The notes beneath the pieces were generated by a model. That model made no database searches, was not told the DNA's origin, and worked only from the letters and a program-made list of their open reading frames with translations. Shown in pieces: positions 1 through 15,000 of a DNA stretch of 64,000 bases (position 1 is the first letter of the stretch; every line of letters starts with the position of its first letter). The DNA comes from Crossaster papposus (Eukaryota > Echinodermata > Asteroidea > Velatida > Solasteridae). The stretch spans positions 620,001-684,000 of the forward strand of contig JBAIAA010000804.1 in assembly GCA_037893245.1 (NCBI GenBank), read 5' to 3'. The position numbers and the translations under genes were made by a program.

Positions 1-3000
1 GTGCACATACATACACAGAAGAAAACATGGCTTCGAATGAGGATAATTTTCTCGACTTATATCTTAGTGGCGAACCTCAACTTTGTTCGAGAATGAAGAG
101 ACACTCACCAGCTCGACATCTGAGACAAAATATTGCCAGATTTTCCACTAGAAAAACCTCAAACTGTGAGACTCATGCGTCAGGACACTGGCGGCATAGG
201 CCTATGCGGAAATACACGTGCACATACATACACAGAAGAAAACATGGCTTCGAATGAGGATAATTTTCTCGACTTATATCTTAGCTGCGAACCTCAACGT
301 TGTTCGAGAATGAAGAGACACTCACCAGCTCGACATCTGAGACAAAATATTGCCAGATTTTCCACTAGAAAGAACTCAAACTGTTCGACTCATGCGTCAG
401 GTCACTGGCGGCATAGGCCTATGCGGAAATACACGTGCACATACATACACAGAAGAAAACATGGCTTCGAATGAGGATAATTTTCTCGACTTATATCTTA
501 GTTGCGAACCTCAACTTTGTTCGAGAATGAAGAGACACTCACCAGCTCGACATCCGAGACAAAATATTGCCAGATTTTCCACTAGAAAGAACTCAATCTG
601 TGAGACTCATGCGTCAGGACACTGGCGGCATAGGCCTATGCGGAAATACACGTGCACATACATACACAGAAGAAAACATGGCTTCGAATGAGGATAATTT
701 TCTCGACTTATATCTTAGCTGCGAACCTCAACGTTGTTCGAGAATGAAGAGACACTCACCAGCTCGACATCTGAGACAAAATATTGCCAGATTTTCCACT
801 AGAAAGAACTCAAACTGTTCGACTCATGCGTCAGGTCACTGGCGGCATAGGCCTATGCGGAAATACACGTGCACATACATACACAGAAGAAAACATGGCT
901 TCGAATGAGGATACTTTTCTCGACTTATATCTTAGTTGCGAACCTCAACTTTGTTCGAGAATGAAGAGACACTCACAAGCTCGACATCTGAGACAAAATA
1001 TTGCCAGATTTTCCACTAGAAAGAACTCAAACTGTGAGACTCATGCGTCAGGACACTGGCGGCATAGGCCTATGCGGAAATACACGTGCACATACATACA
1101 CAGAAGAAAACATGGCTTCGAATGAGGATAATTTTCTCGACTTATATCTTAGTTGCGAACCTCAACTTTGTTCGAGAATGAAGAGACACTCACCAGCTCG
1201 ACATCTGAGACAAAATATTGCCAGATTTTCCACTAGAAAGAACTCAAACTGTGAGACTCATGCGTCAGGACACTGGCGGCATAGGCCTATGCGGAAATAC
1301 ACGTGCACATACATACACAGAAGAAAACATGGCTTCGAATGAGGATAATTTTCTCGACTTATATCTTAGTTGCGAACCTCAACTTTGTTCGAGAATGAAG
1401 AGACACTCACCAGCTCGACATCTGAGACAAAATATTGCCAGATTTTCCACTAGAAAGAACTCAAACTGTGAGACTCATGCGTCAGGACACTGGCGGCATA
1501 GGCCTATGCGGAAATACACGTGCACATACATACACAGAAGAAAACATGGCTTCGAATGAGGATAATTTTCTCGACTTATATCTTAGCTGCGAACCTCAAC
1601 TTTGTTCGAGAATGAAGGGACACTCACCAGCTCAACATCTGAGACAAAATATTGCAAAATTTCCCACTAGAAAGAACCCAAACTGTTCGACTCATGCGTC
1701 AGGACACTGGCGGCATAGGCCTATGTGGAAATACACGTGCACATACATACACAGAAGAAAACATGGCTTCGAATGAGGATAATTTTCTCGACTTATATCT
1801 GAGCTGCGAACCTCAACGTTGTTGGAGGATGAAGATACACTCACCAGCTCCACATCTGAGCTAACATATCGCCAAAATTCTCACCGGAAGAGACCCAAAC
1901 TGTGAGACTCATGCGTCAGGACACTGGCGGCATAGGCCTATGCGGCAATGCACGTGTACATACATACATAGACCTAGAAAACATGGCTGCGAATGAGGAT
2001 AATTTTCTCGACTTATATCTGAGCCGCGAACCTCAACTTTGTTCGAGGGTGAAGAGACACTCACCAGCTCGACATCTGAGACAAAATATTGCCAGATTTT
2101 CCACTAGAAAAAACTCAATCTGTGAGACTCATGCGTCAGGACACTGGCGGCATAGGCCTATGCGGAAATACACGTGCACATACATACACAGAAGAAAACA
2201 TGGCTTCGAATGAGGATAATTTTCTCGACTTATATCTTAGCTGCGAACCTCAACGTTGTTCGAGAATGAAGAGACACTCACCAGCTCGACATCTGAGACA
2301 AAATATTGCCAGATTTTCCACTAGAAAGAACTCAAACTGTTCGACTCATGCGTCAGGTCACTGGCGGCATAGGCCTATGCGGAAATACACGTGCACATAC
2401 ATACACAGAAGAAAACATGGCTTCGAATGAGGATAATTTTCTCGACTTATATCTTAGTTGCGAACCTCAACTTTGTTCGAGAATGAAGAGACACTCACCA
2501 GCTCGACATCTGAGACAAAATATTGCCAGATTTTCCACTAGAAAGAACTCAAACTGTGAGACTCATGCGTCAGGACACTGGCGGCATAGGCCTATGCGGA
2601 AATACACGTGCACATACATACACAGAAGAAAACATGGCTTCGAATGAGGATAATTTTCTCGACTTATATCTTAGTTGCGAACCTCAACTTTGTTTGAGAA
2701 TGAAGAGACACTCACCAGCTCGACATCTGAGACAAAATATTGCAAGATTTTCCACTAGAAAGAACTCAAACTGTGAGACTCATGCGTCAGGACACTGGCG
2801 GCATAGGCCTATGCGGAAATACACGTGCACATACATACACAGAAGAAAACATGGCTTCGAATGAGGATAATTTTCTCGACTTATATCTTAGTTGCGAACC
2901 TCAACTTTGTTCGAGAATGAAGAGACACTCACCAGCTCGACATCTGAGACAAAATATTGCCAGATTTTCCACTAGAAAGAACTCAAACTGTGAGACTCAT

Positions 3001-6000
3001 GCGTCAGGACACTGGCGGCATAGGCCTATGCGGAAATACACGTGCACATACACAGACAGAAGAAAACATGGCTTCGAATGCGGATAATTGTCTCGACTTA
3101 TATCTTAGCTGCGAACCTCAACGTTGTAGGAGGAGGAAGATACACTCACCAGCTCCACATCTGAGCTAACATATCGCCAAAATTCTCACCGGAAGAGACC
3201 CAAACTGTGAGACTCGTGCGTCAGGACACTGGCGGCATAGGACTATGTGGCGTTACACGTGTACATACATACACAGAAGAAAACATGGCTGTGAATGAGG
3301 ATAATTTTCTCGACTTATATCTTAGCTGCGAACCTCAACTTTGTTCGAGAATGAAGGGACACTCACCAACTCAACATCTGAGACAAAATATTGCAAAATT
3401 TCCCACTAGAAAGAACCCAAACTGTTCGACTCATGCGTCAGGACACTGGCGGCATAGGCCTATGTGGAAATACACGTGCACATACATACACAGAAGAAAA
3501 CATGGCTTCGAATGAGGATAATTTTCTCGACTTATATCTTAGTGGCGAACCTCAACTTTGTTCGAGAATGAAGGGACACTCACCAACTCAACATCTGAGA
3601 CAAAATATTGCAAAATTTCCCACTAGAAAGAACCCAAACTGTTCGACTCATGCGTCAGGACACTGGCGGCATAGGCCTATGTGGAAATACACGTGCACAT
3701 ACATACACAGAAGAAAACATGGCTTCGAATGAGGATAATTTTCTCGACTTATATCTTAGTGGCGAACCTCAACTTTGTTCGAGAATGAAGAGACACTCAC
3801 CAGCTCGACATCTGAGACAAAATATTGCCAGATTTTCCACTAGAAAAAACTCAAACTGTTCGACTCATGCGTCAGGTCACTGGCGGCATAGGCCTATGCG
3901 GAAATACACGTGCACATACATACACAGAAGAAAACATGGCTTCGAATGAGGATAATTTTCTCGACTTATATCTTAGCTGCGAACCTCAACTTTGTTCGAG
4001 AATGAAGGGACACTCACCAACTCAACATCTGAGACAAAATATTGCAAAATTTCCCACTAGAAAGAACCCAAACTGTTCGACTCATGCGTCAGGACACTGG
4101 CGGCATAGGCCTATGTGGAAATACACGTGCACATACATACACAGAAGAAAACATGGCTTCGAATGAGGATAATTTTCTCGACTTATATCTTAGTGGCGAA
4201 CCTCAACTTTGTTCGAGAATGAAGAGACACTCACCAGCTCGACATCTGAGACAAAATATTGCCAGATTTTCCACTAGAAAAAACTCAAACTGTGAGACTC
4301 ATGCGTCAGGACACTGGCGGCATAGGCCTATGCGGAAATACACGTGCACATACATACACAGAAGAAAACATGGCTTCGAATGAGGATAATTTTCTCGACT
4401 TATATCTTAGTTGCGAACCTCAACTTTGTTCGAGAATGAAGAGACACTCACCAGCTCGACATCTGAGACAAAATATTGCCAGATTTTCCACTAGAAAGAA
4501 CTCAAACTGTGAGACTCATGCGTCAGGACACTGGCGGCATAGGCCTATGCCGAAATACACGTGCACATACATACACAGAAGAAAACATGGCTTCAAATGA
4601 GGATAATTTTCTCGACTTATATCTTAGCTGCGAACCTCAACTTTGTTCGAGAATGAAGGGACACTCACCAGCTCAACATCTGAGACAAAATATTGCAAAA
4701 TTTCCCACTAGAAAGAACCCAAACTGTTCGACTCATGCGTCAGGTCACTGGCGGCATAGGCCTATGCGGAAATACACGTGCACATACATACACAGAAGAA
4801 AACATGGCTTCGAATGAGGATAATTTTCTCGACTTATATCTTAGCTGCGAACCTCAACTTTGTTCGAGAATGAAGGGACACTCACCAACTCAACATCTGA
4901 GACAAAATATTGCAAAATGTCCCACTAGAAAGAACCCAAACTGTTCGACTCATGCGTCAGGACACTGGCGGCATAGGCCTATGTGGAAATACACGTGCAC
5001 ATACATACACAGAAGAAAACATGGCTTCGAATGAGGATAATTTTCTCGACTTATATCTTAGTGGCGAACCTCAACTTTGTTCGAGAATGAAGAGACACTC
5101 ACCAGCTCGACATCTGAGACAAAATATTGCCAGATTTTCCACTAGAAAAAACTCAAACTGTGAGACTCATGCGTCAGGACACTGGCGGCATAGGCCTATG
5201 CGGAAATACACGTGCACATACATACACAGAAGAAAACATGGCTTCGAATGAGGATAATTTTCTCGACTTATATCTTAGTTGCGAACCTCAACTTTGTTCG
5301 AAAATGAAGAGACACTCACCAGCTCGACATCTGAGACAAAATATTGCCAGATTTTCCACTAGAAAGAACTCAAACTGTGAGACTCATGCGTCAGGACACT
5401 GGCGGCATAGGCCTATGCGGAAATACACGTGCACATACATACACAGAAGAAAACATGGCTTCGAATGAGGATAATTTTCTCGACTTATATCTTAGCTGCG
5501 AACCTCAACTTTGTTCGAGAATGAAGGGACACTCACCAGCTCAACATCTGAGACAAAATAATGCAAAATTTCCCACTAGAAAGAACCCAAACTGTTCGAC
5601 TCATGCGTCAGGACACTGGCGGCATAGGCCTATGTGGAAATACACGTGCACATACATACACAGAAGAAAACATGGCTTCGAATGAGGATAATTTTCTCGA
5701 CTTATATCTGAGCTGCGAACCTCAACGTTGTTGGAGGATGAAGATACACTCACCAGCTCCACATCTGAGCTAACATATCGCCAAAATTCTCACCGGAAGA
5801 GACCCAAACTGTGAGACTCATGCGTCAGGACACTGGCGGCATAGGCCTATGCGGCAATGCACGTGTACATACATACATAGACCTAGAAAACATGGCTGCG
5901 AATGAGGATAATTTTCTCGACTTATATCTGAGCCGCGAACCTCAACTTTGTTCGAGGATGAAGAGACACTCACCAGCTCGACATCTGAGACAAAATATTG

Positions 6001-9000
6001 CCAAATTTCGCACTAGAAAGAACCCAAACTGTTAGACTCATGCGTCAGGACACTGGCGGCATAGGCCTATGCGGAAATACACGTGCACATACACAGACAG
6101 AAGAAAACATGGCTTCGAATGCGGATAATTGTCTCGACTTATATCTTAGCTGCGAACCTCAACGTTGTAGGAGGAGGAAGATACACTCACCAGCTCCACA
6201 TCTGAGCTAACATATCGCCAAAATTCTCACCGGAAGAGACCCAAACTGTGAGACTCGTGCGTCAGGACACTGGCGGCATAGGACTATGTGGCGTTACACG
6301 TGTACATACATACACAGAAGAAAACATGGCTGTGAATGAGGATAATTTTCTCGACTTATATCTTAGCTGCGAACCTCAACTTTGTTCGAGAATGAAGGGA
6401 CACTCACCAACTCAACATCTGAGACAAAATATTGCAAAATTTCCCACTAGAAAGAACCCAAACTGTTCGACTCATGCGTCAGGACACTGGCGGCATAGGC
6501 CTATGTGGAAATACACGTGCACATACATACACAGAAGAAAACATGGCTTCGAATGAGGATAATTTTCTCGACTTATATCTTAGTGGCGAACCTCAACTTT
6601 GTTCGAGAATGAAGAGACACTCACCAGCTCGACATCTGAGACAAAATATTGCCAGATTTTCCACTAGAAAGAACTCAAACTGTGAGACTCATGCGTCAGG
6701 ACACTGGCGGCATAGGCCTATGCGGAAATACACGTGCACATACATACATACACAGAAGAAAACATGGCTTCGAATGAGGATAATTTTCTCGACTTATATC
6801 TTAGCTGCGAACCTCAACGTTGTTCGAGAATGAAGAGACACTCACCAGCTCGACATCTGAGACAAAATATTGCCAGATTTTCCACTAGAAAGAACTCAAA
6901 CTGTTCGACTCATGCGTCAGGTCACTGGCGGCATAGGCCTATGCGGAAATACACGTGCACATACATACACAGAAGAAAACATGGCTTCGAATGAGGATAA
7001 TTTTCTCGACTTATATCTTAGTTGCGAACCTCAACTTTGTTCGAGAATGAAGAGACACTCACCAGCTCGACATCTGAGACAAAATATTGCCAGATTTTCC
7101 ACTAGAAAGAACTCAAACTGTGAGACTCATGCGTCAGGACACTGGCGGCATAGGCCTATGCGGAAATACACGTGCACATACATACACAGAAGAAAACATG
7201 GCTTCGAATGAGGATAATTTTCTCGACTTATATCTTAGCTGCGAACCTCAACTTTGTTCGAGAATGAAGGGACACTCACCAACTCAACATCTGAGACAAA
7301 ATATTGCAAAATTTCCCACTAGAAAGAACCCAAACTGTTCGACTCATGCGTCAGGACACTGGCGGCATAGGCCTATGTGGAAATACACGTGCACATACAT
7401 ACACAGAAGAAAACATGGCTTCGAATGAGGATAATTTTCTCGACTTATATCTTAGTTGCGAACCTCAACTTTGTTCGAGAATGAAGAGACACTCACCAGC
7501 TCGACATCTGAGACAAAATATTGCCAGATTTTCCACTAGAAAGAACTCAAACTGTGAGACTCATGCGTCAGGACACTGGCGGCATAGGCCTATGCGGAAA
7601 TACACGTGCACATACATACACAGAAGAAAACATGGCTTCGAATGAGGATAATTTTCTCGACTTATATCTTAGCTGCGAACCTCAACGTTGTTCGAGAATG
7701 AAGAGACACTCACCAGCTCGACATCTGAGACAAAATATTGCCAGATTTTCCACTAGAAAGAACTCAAACTGTTCGACTCATGCGTCAGGTCACTGGCGGC
7801 ATAGGCCTATGCGGAAATACACGTGCACATACATACACAGAAGAAAACATGGCTTCGAATGAGGATAATTTTCTCGACTTATATCTTAGTTGCGAACCTC
7901 AACTTTGTTCGAGAATGAAGAGACACTCACCAGCTCGACATCTGAGACAAAATATTGCCAGATTTTCCACTAGAAAGAACTCAATCTGTGAGACTCATGC
8001 GTCAGGACACTGGCGGCATAGGCCTATGCGGAAATACACGTGCACATACATACACAGAAGAAAACATGGCTTCGAATGAGGATAATTTTCTCGACTTATA
8101 TCTTAGCTGCGAACCTCAACGTTGTTCGAGAATGAAGAGACACTCACCAGCTCGACATCTGAGACAAAATATTGCCAGATTTTCCACTAGAAAGAACTCA
8201 AACTGTTCGACTCATGCGTCAGGTCACTGGCGGCATAGGCCTATGCGGAAATACACGTGCACATACATACACAGAAGAAAACATGGCTTCGAATGAGGAT
8301 AATTTTCTCGACTTATATCTTAGTTGCGAACCTCAACTTTGTTCGAGAATGAAGAGACACTCACCAGCTCGACATCTGAGACAAAATATTGCAAGATTTT
8401 CCACTAGAAAGAACTCAAACTGTGAGACTCATGCGTCAGGACACTGGCGGCATAGGCCTATGCGGAAATACACGTGCACATACATACACAGAAGAAAACA
8501 TGGCTTCGAATGAGGATAATTTTCTCGACTTATATCTTAGTTGCGAACCTCAACTTTGTTCGAGAATGAAGAGACACTCACCAGCTCGACATCTGAGACA
8601 AAATATTGCCAGATTTTCCACTAGAAAGAACTCAAACTGTGAGACTCATGCGTCAGGACACTGGCGGCATAGGCCTATGCGGAAATACACGTGCACATAC
8701 ATACACAGAAGAAAACATGGCTTCGAATGAGGATAATTTTCTCGACTTATATCTGAGCTGCGAACCTCAACGTTGTTGGAGGATGAAGATACACTCACCA
8801 GCTCCACATCTGAGCTAACATATCGCCAAAATTCTCACCGGAAGAGACCCAAACTGTGAGACTCATGCGTCAGGACACTGGCGGCATAGGCCTATGCGGC
8901 AATGCACGTGTACATACATACATAGACCTGGAAAACATGGCTGCGAATGAGGATAATTTTCTCGACTTATATCTGAGCCGCGAACCTCAACTTTGTTCGA

Positions 9001-12000
9001 GGATGAAGAGACACTCACCAGCTCGACATCTGAGACAAAATATTGCCAAATTTCCCACTAGAAAGAACCCAAACTGTTAGACTCATGCGTCAGGACACTG
9101 GCGGCATAGGCCTATGCGGAAATACACGTGCACATACACAGACAGAAGAAAACATGGCTTCGAATGCGGATAATTGTCTCGACTTATATCTTAGCTGCGA
9201 ACCTCAACGTTGTAGGAGGAGGAAGATACACTCACCAGCTCCACATCTGAGCTAACATATCGCCAAAATTCTCACCGGAAGAGACCCAAACTGTGAGACT
9301 CGTGCGTCAGGACACTGGCGGCATAGGACTATGTGGCGTTACACGTGTACATACATACACAGAAGAAAACATGGCTGTGAATGAGGATAATTTTCTCGAC
9401 TTATATCTTAGCTGCGAACCTCAACTTTGTTCGAGAATGAAGAGACAATCACCAGCTCGACATCTGAGACAAAATATTGCCAGATTTTCCACTAGAAAGA
9501 ACTCAAACTGTGAGACTCATGCGTCAGGACACTGGCGGCATAGGCCTATGCGGAAATACACGTGCACATACATACACAGAAGAAAGCATGGCTTCGAATG
9601 ACGAAAATTTTCTTGACTTATATCTTAGCTGCGAACCTCAACGTTGTTCGAGAATGAAGAGACACTCACCAGCTCGACATCTGAGCCCAAATATTGCCAA
9701 ATTAACAAAAACAGGGCTGCGAATGAGGATAACTTTCTCGACTTATATCTTAGCTGCGAACCTCAACTTTGTTCGAGAATGAAGAGACACTCACCAGCTC
9801 GACATCTGAGACAAAATATTGCCAGATTTTCCGCTAGAAAGAACTCAAACTGTGAGACTCATGCGTCAGGACACTGGCGGCATAGGCCTATGCGGAAATA
9901 CACGTGCACATACATACACAGAAGAAAACATGGCTTCGAATGAGGATAATTTTCTCGACTTATATCTGAGCTGCGAACCCCAACGTTGTTGGAGGATGAA
10001 GATACACTCACCAGCTCCACATCTGAGCTAACATATCGCCAAAATTCTCACCGGAAGAGACCCAAACTGTGAGACTCATGCGTCAGGACACTGGAGGCAT
10101 AGGCCTATGCGGCAATGCACGTGTACATACATACATACATACACCTAGAAAACATGGCTGCAAATGAGGATAATTTGCTCGACTTATATCTGAGCCGCGA
10201 ACCTCAACTTTGTTCGAGGATGAAGAGACACACACCAGCTCGACATCTGAGACAAAATATTGCCAGATTTTCCACTAGAAAGAACTCAAACTGTGAGACT
10301 CATGCGTCAGAACACTGGCGGCATAGGACAATGCGGCAATACACGTGTACATACATACACAGAAGAAAACATGGCTTCGAATGAGGATAATTTTCTCGAC
10401 TTATATCTGAGCTGCGAACCTCAACGTTGTTCGGGAATAAAGAGACACTCACCAGCTCCACATCTAAGCTAACATATCGCCAAAATTCTTACCGGAAGAG
10501 ACCAAAACTGTGAGACTCATGCGTCAGGACACTGGCGGCATAGGACAATGCGGCAATACACGTGTACATACATACACAGAAGAAAACATGGCTTCGAATG
10601 AGGATAATTTTCTCGACTTATATCTTAGCTGCGAACCTCAACTTTGTTCGAGAATGAAGAGACACTCACCAGCTCAACATCTGAGACAAAAAATTGCCAG
10701 ATTTTCCTCTAGAAAGAACTCAAACTGTGAGATTCATGCGTCAGGACACTGGCGGCATAGGCCTATGCGGAAATACACGTGCTCATACATACACAGAAGA
10801 AAGCATGGCTTCGAATGACGAAAATTTTCTCGACTTATATCTTAGCTGCGAACCTCAACGTTGTTTGCGAATGAAGAGACACTCACCAGCTCCACATCTA
10901 AGCTAACATATCGCCAAAATTCTCACCGGAAAATATCCAAACTGTGAGACTCGTGCTTCAGGACACTGGCGGCATAGGACTATGCGGCAATACACGTGTA
11001 CATACATACAAATAATAAAAGCATGGCTGTGAATGAGGATAATTTTCTCGACTTATATCTTAGCTGCGAACCTCAACGTTGTTCGGGAATAAAGAGACAC
11101 TCACCAGCTCCACATCTAAGCTAACATATCGCCAAAATTCTTACCGGAAGAGACCAAAACTGTGAGACTCATGCGTCAGGACACTGGCGGCATAGGACAA
11201 TGCGGCAATACACGTGTACATATATACACAGAAGAAAACATGGCTTCGAATGAGGATAATTTTCTCGACTTATATCTGAGCTGCGAACCTCAACGTTGTT
11301 CGGGAATAAAGAGACACTCACCAGCTCCACATCTAAGCTAACATATCGCCAAAATTCTTACCGGAAGAGACCAAAACTGTGAGACTCATGCGTCAGGACA
11401 CTGGCGGCATAGGACAATGCGGCAGTACACGTGTACATACATACACAGAAGAAAACATGGCTGTGAATGAGGATAATTTTCTCGACTTATATCTTAGCTG
11501 CGAACCTCAACTTTGTTCGAGAATGAAGAGACAATCACCAGCTCGACATCTGAGACAAAATATTGCCAGATTTTCCACTAGAAAGAACTCAAACTGTGAG
11601 ACTCATGCGTCAGGACACTGGCGGCGTAGGCCTATGCGGAAATACACGTGCTCATACATACACAGAAGAAAGCATGGCTTCGAATGACGAAAATTTTCTC
11701 GACTTATATCTTAGCTGCGAACCTCAACGTTGTTCGAGAATGAAGAGACACTCACCAGCTCGACATCTGAGCCAAAATATTGCCAAATTAACAAAAACAG
11801 GGCTGCGAATGAGGATAACTTTCTCGACTTATATCTTAGCTGCGAACCTCAACTTTGTTCGAGAATGAAGAGACACTCACCAGCTCGACATCTGAGACAA
11901 AATATTGCCAGATTTTCCGCTAGAAAGAACTCAAACTGTGAGACTCATGCGTCAGGACACTGGCGGCATAGGCCTATGCGGAAATACACGTGCACATACA

Positions 12001-15000
12001 TACACAGAAGAAAACATGGCTTCGAATGAGGATAATTTTCTCGACTTATATCTGAGCTGCGAACCTCAACGTTGTTGGAGGATGAAGATACACTCACCAG
12101 CTCCACATCTGAGCTAACATATCGCCAAAATTCTCACCGGAAGAGACCCAAACTGTGAGACTCATGCGTCAGGACACTGGCGGCATAGGCCTATGCGGCA
12201 ATGCACGTGTACATACATACATACACCTAGAAAACATGGCTGCAAATGAGGATAATTTGCTCGACTTATATCTGAGCCGCGAACCTCAACTTTGTTCGAG
12301 GATGAAGAGACACGCACCAGCTCGACATCTGAGACAAAATATTGCCAGATTTTCCACTAGAAAGAACTCAAACTGTGAGACTCATGCGTCAGGACACTGG
12401 CGGCATAGGCCTATGCGGAAATACACGTGCACATACATACACATAATAAAACATGGCTTCGAATGAGGATAATTTTCCCGACTTATATCTTAGCTGCGAA
12501 CATCAACGTTGTTCGAGAATGAAGAGACACTCACCAGCTCGACATCTGAGCCAAAATATTGCCAAAATAACAAACATGGCTGCGAATGAGAATAATTTTC
12601 GCGACTTATATCTGAGCCGCGAACCTCAACGTTGTTTGCGAATGAAGAGACACTCACCAGCTCCACATCTAAGCTAACATATCGCCAAAATTCTCACCGG
12701 AAAATATCCAAACTGTGAGACTCGTGCGTCAGGACACTGGCGGCATAGGACTATGCGGCAATACACGTGTACATACATACAAATAATAAAAGCATGGCTG
12801 TGAATGAGGATAATTTTCTCGACTTATATCTTAGCTGCGAACCTCAACGTTGTTCGGGAAAGAAGAGACACTCACCAGCTCCACATCTAAGCTAACATAT
12901 CGCCAAAATTCTTACCGGAAGAGACCAAAACTGTGAGACTCATGCGTCAGGACACTGGCGGCATAGGACAATGCGGCAATACACGTATACATACATACAC
13001 AGAAGAAAACATGGCTTCGAATGAGGATAATTTTCTCGACTTATATCTGAGCTGCGAACCTCAACGTTGTTCGGGAATAAAGAGACACTCACCAGCTCCA
13101 CATCTAAGCTAACATATCGCCAAAATTCTTACCGGAAGAGACCAAAACTGTGAGACTCATGCGTCAGGACACTGGCGGCATAGGACAATGCGGCAATACA
13201 CGTGTACATACATACACAGAAGAAAACATGGCTTCGAATGAGGATAATTTTCTCGACTTATATCTTAGCTGCGAACCTCAACTTTGTTCGAGAATGAAGA
13301 GACACTCACCAGCTCAACATCTGAGACAAAAAATTGCCAGATTTTCCTCTAGAAAGAACTCAAACTGTGAGATTCATGCGTCAGGACACTGGCGGCATAG
13401 GCCTATGCGGAAATACACGTGCACATACATACACAGAAGACAACATGGCTTCGAATGAGGATAATTTTCTCGACTTATATCTTAGCTGCGAACTTCAACT
13501 TTGTTCGAGGATGAAGATACACTCACCAGCTCCACATCTAAGCAAACCTATCGGCAAAATTCTCACCGGAAGAAAACCCAAACTGTTAGACTCATGCGTC
13601 AGGACACTGGCGGCATAGGCCTATGCGGAAATACACGTGCACATACATACACAGAAGAAAACATGGCTTCGAATGAGGATAATTTTCTCGACTTATATCT
13701 TAGCTGCGAACCTCAACTTTGTTCGAGAATGAAGAAACACTCACCAGCTCGACATCTGAGAAAAAATATTGCCAGATTTTCCACTAGAAAGAACTCAAAC
13801 TGTGAGACTCATGCGTCAGGACACTGGCGGCATAGGCCTATGCGGAAATACACGTGCACATACATACACAGAAGAAAACATGGCTTCGAATGAGGATAAT
13901 TTTCCCGACTTATATCTTAGCTGCAAACATCAACGTTGTTCGAGAATGAAGAGACACTCACCAGCTCGACATCTGAGCCAAAATATTGCCAAAATAACAA
14001 ACATGGCTGCGAATGAGAATAATTTTCGCGACTTATATCTGAGCCGCAAACCTCAACGTTGTTTGCGAATGAAGAGACACTCACCAGCTCCACATCTAAG
14101 CTAACATATCGCCAAAATTCTCACCGGAAAATATCCAAACTGTGAGACTCGTGCGTCAGGACACTGGCGGCATAGGACTATGCGGCAATACACGTGTACA
14201 TATATACAAATAATAAAAGCATGGCTGTGAATGAGGATAATTTTCTCGACTTATATCTTAGCTGTGAACCTCAACGTTGTTCGGGAATGAAGAGACACTC
14301 ACCAGCTCCACATCTAAGCTAACATATCGCCAAAATTCTTACCGGAATAGACCAAAACTGTGAGACTCATGCTTCAGGACACTAGCGGCATAGGACAATG
14401 CGGCAATACACGTGTACATACATACACAGAAGAAAACATGGCTTCGAATGAGGATAATTTTCTCGACTTATATCTGAGCTGCGAACCTCAACGTTGTTCG
14501 GGAATAAAGAGACACTCACCAGCTCCACATCTAAGCTAACATATCGCCAAAATTCTTACCGGAAGAGACCAAAACTGTGAGACTCATGCGTCAGGACACT
14601 GGCGGCACAGGACAATGCGGCAATACACGTGTACATACATACACAGAAGAAAACATGGCTTCGAATGAGGATAATTTTCTCGACTTATATCTTAGCTGCG
14701 AACCTCAACTTTGTTCGAGAATGAAGAGACACTCACCAGCTCGACATCTGAGACAAAATATTGCCAGATTTTCCTCTAGAAAGAACTCAAACTGTGAGAT
14801 TCATGCGTCAGGACACTGGCGGCATAGGCCTATGCGGCAATGCACGTGTACATACATACATACACAGAAGAAAACATAGCTTCGAATGAGGATAATTTTC
14901 TCGACTTATATCTTAGCTGCGAACCTCAACGTTGTTCGAGAATGAAGAGACACTCACCAGCGCCACATCTAAGCCAAAATATTGCCAAATTTCTCACTGG

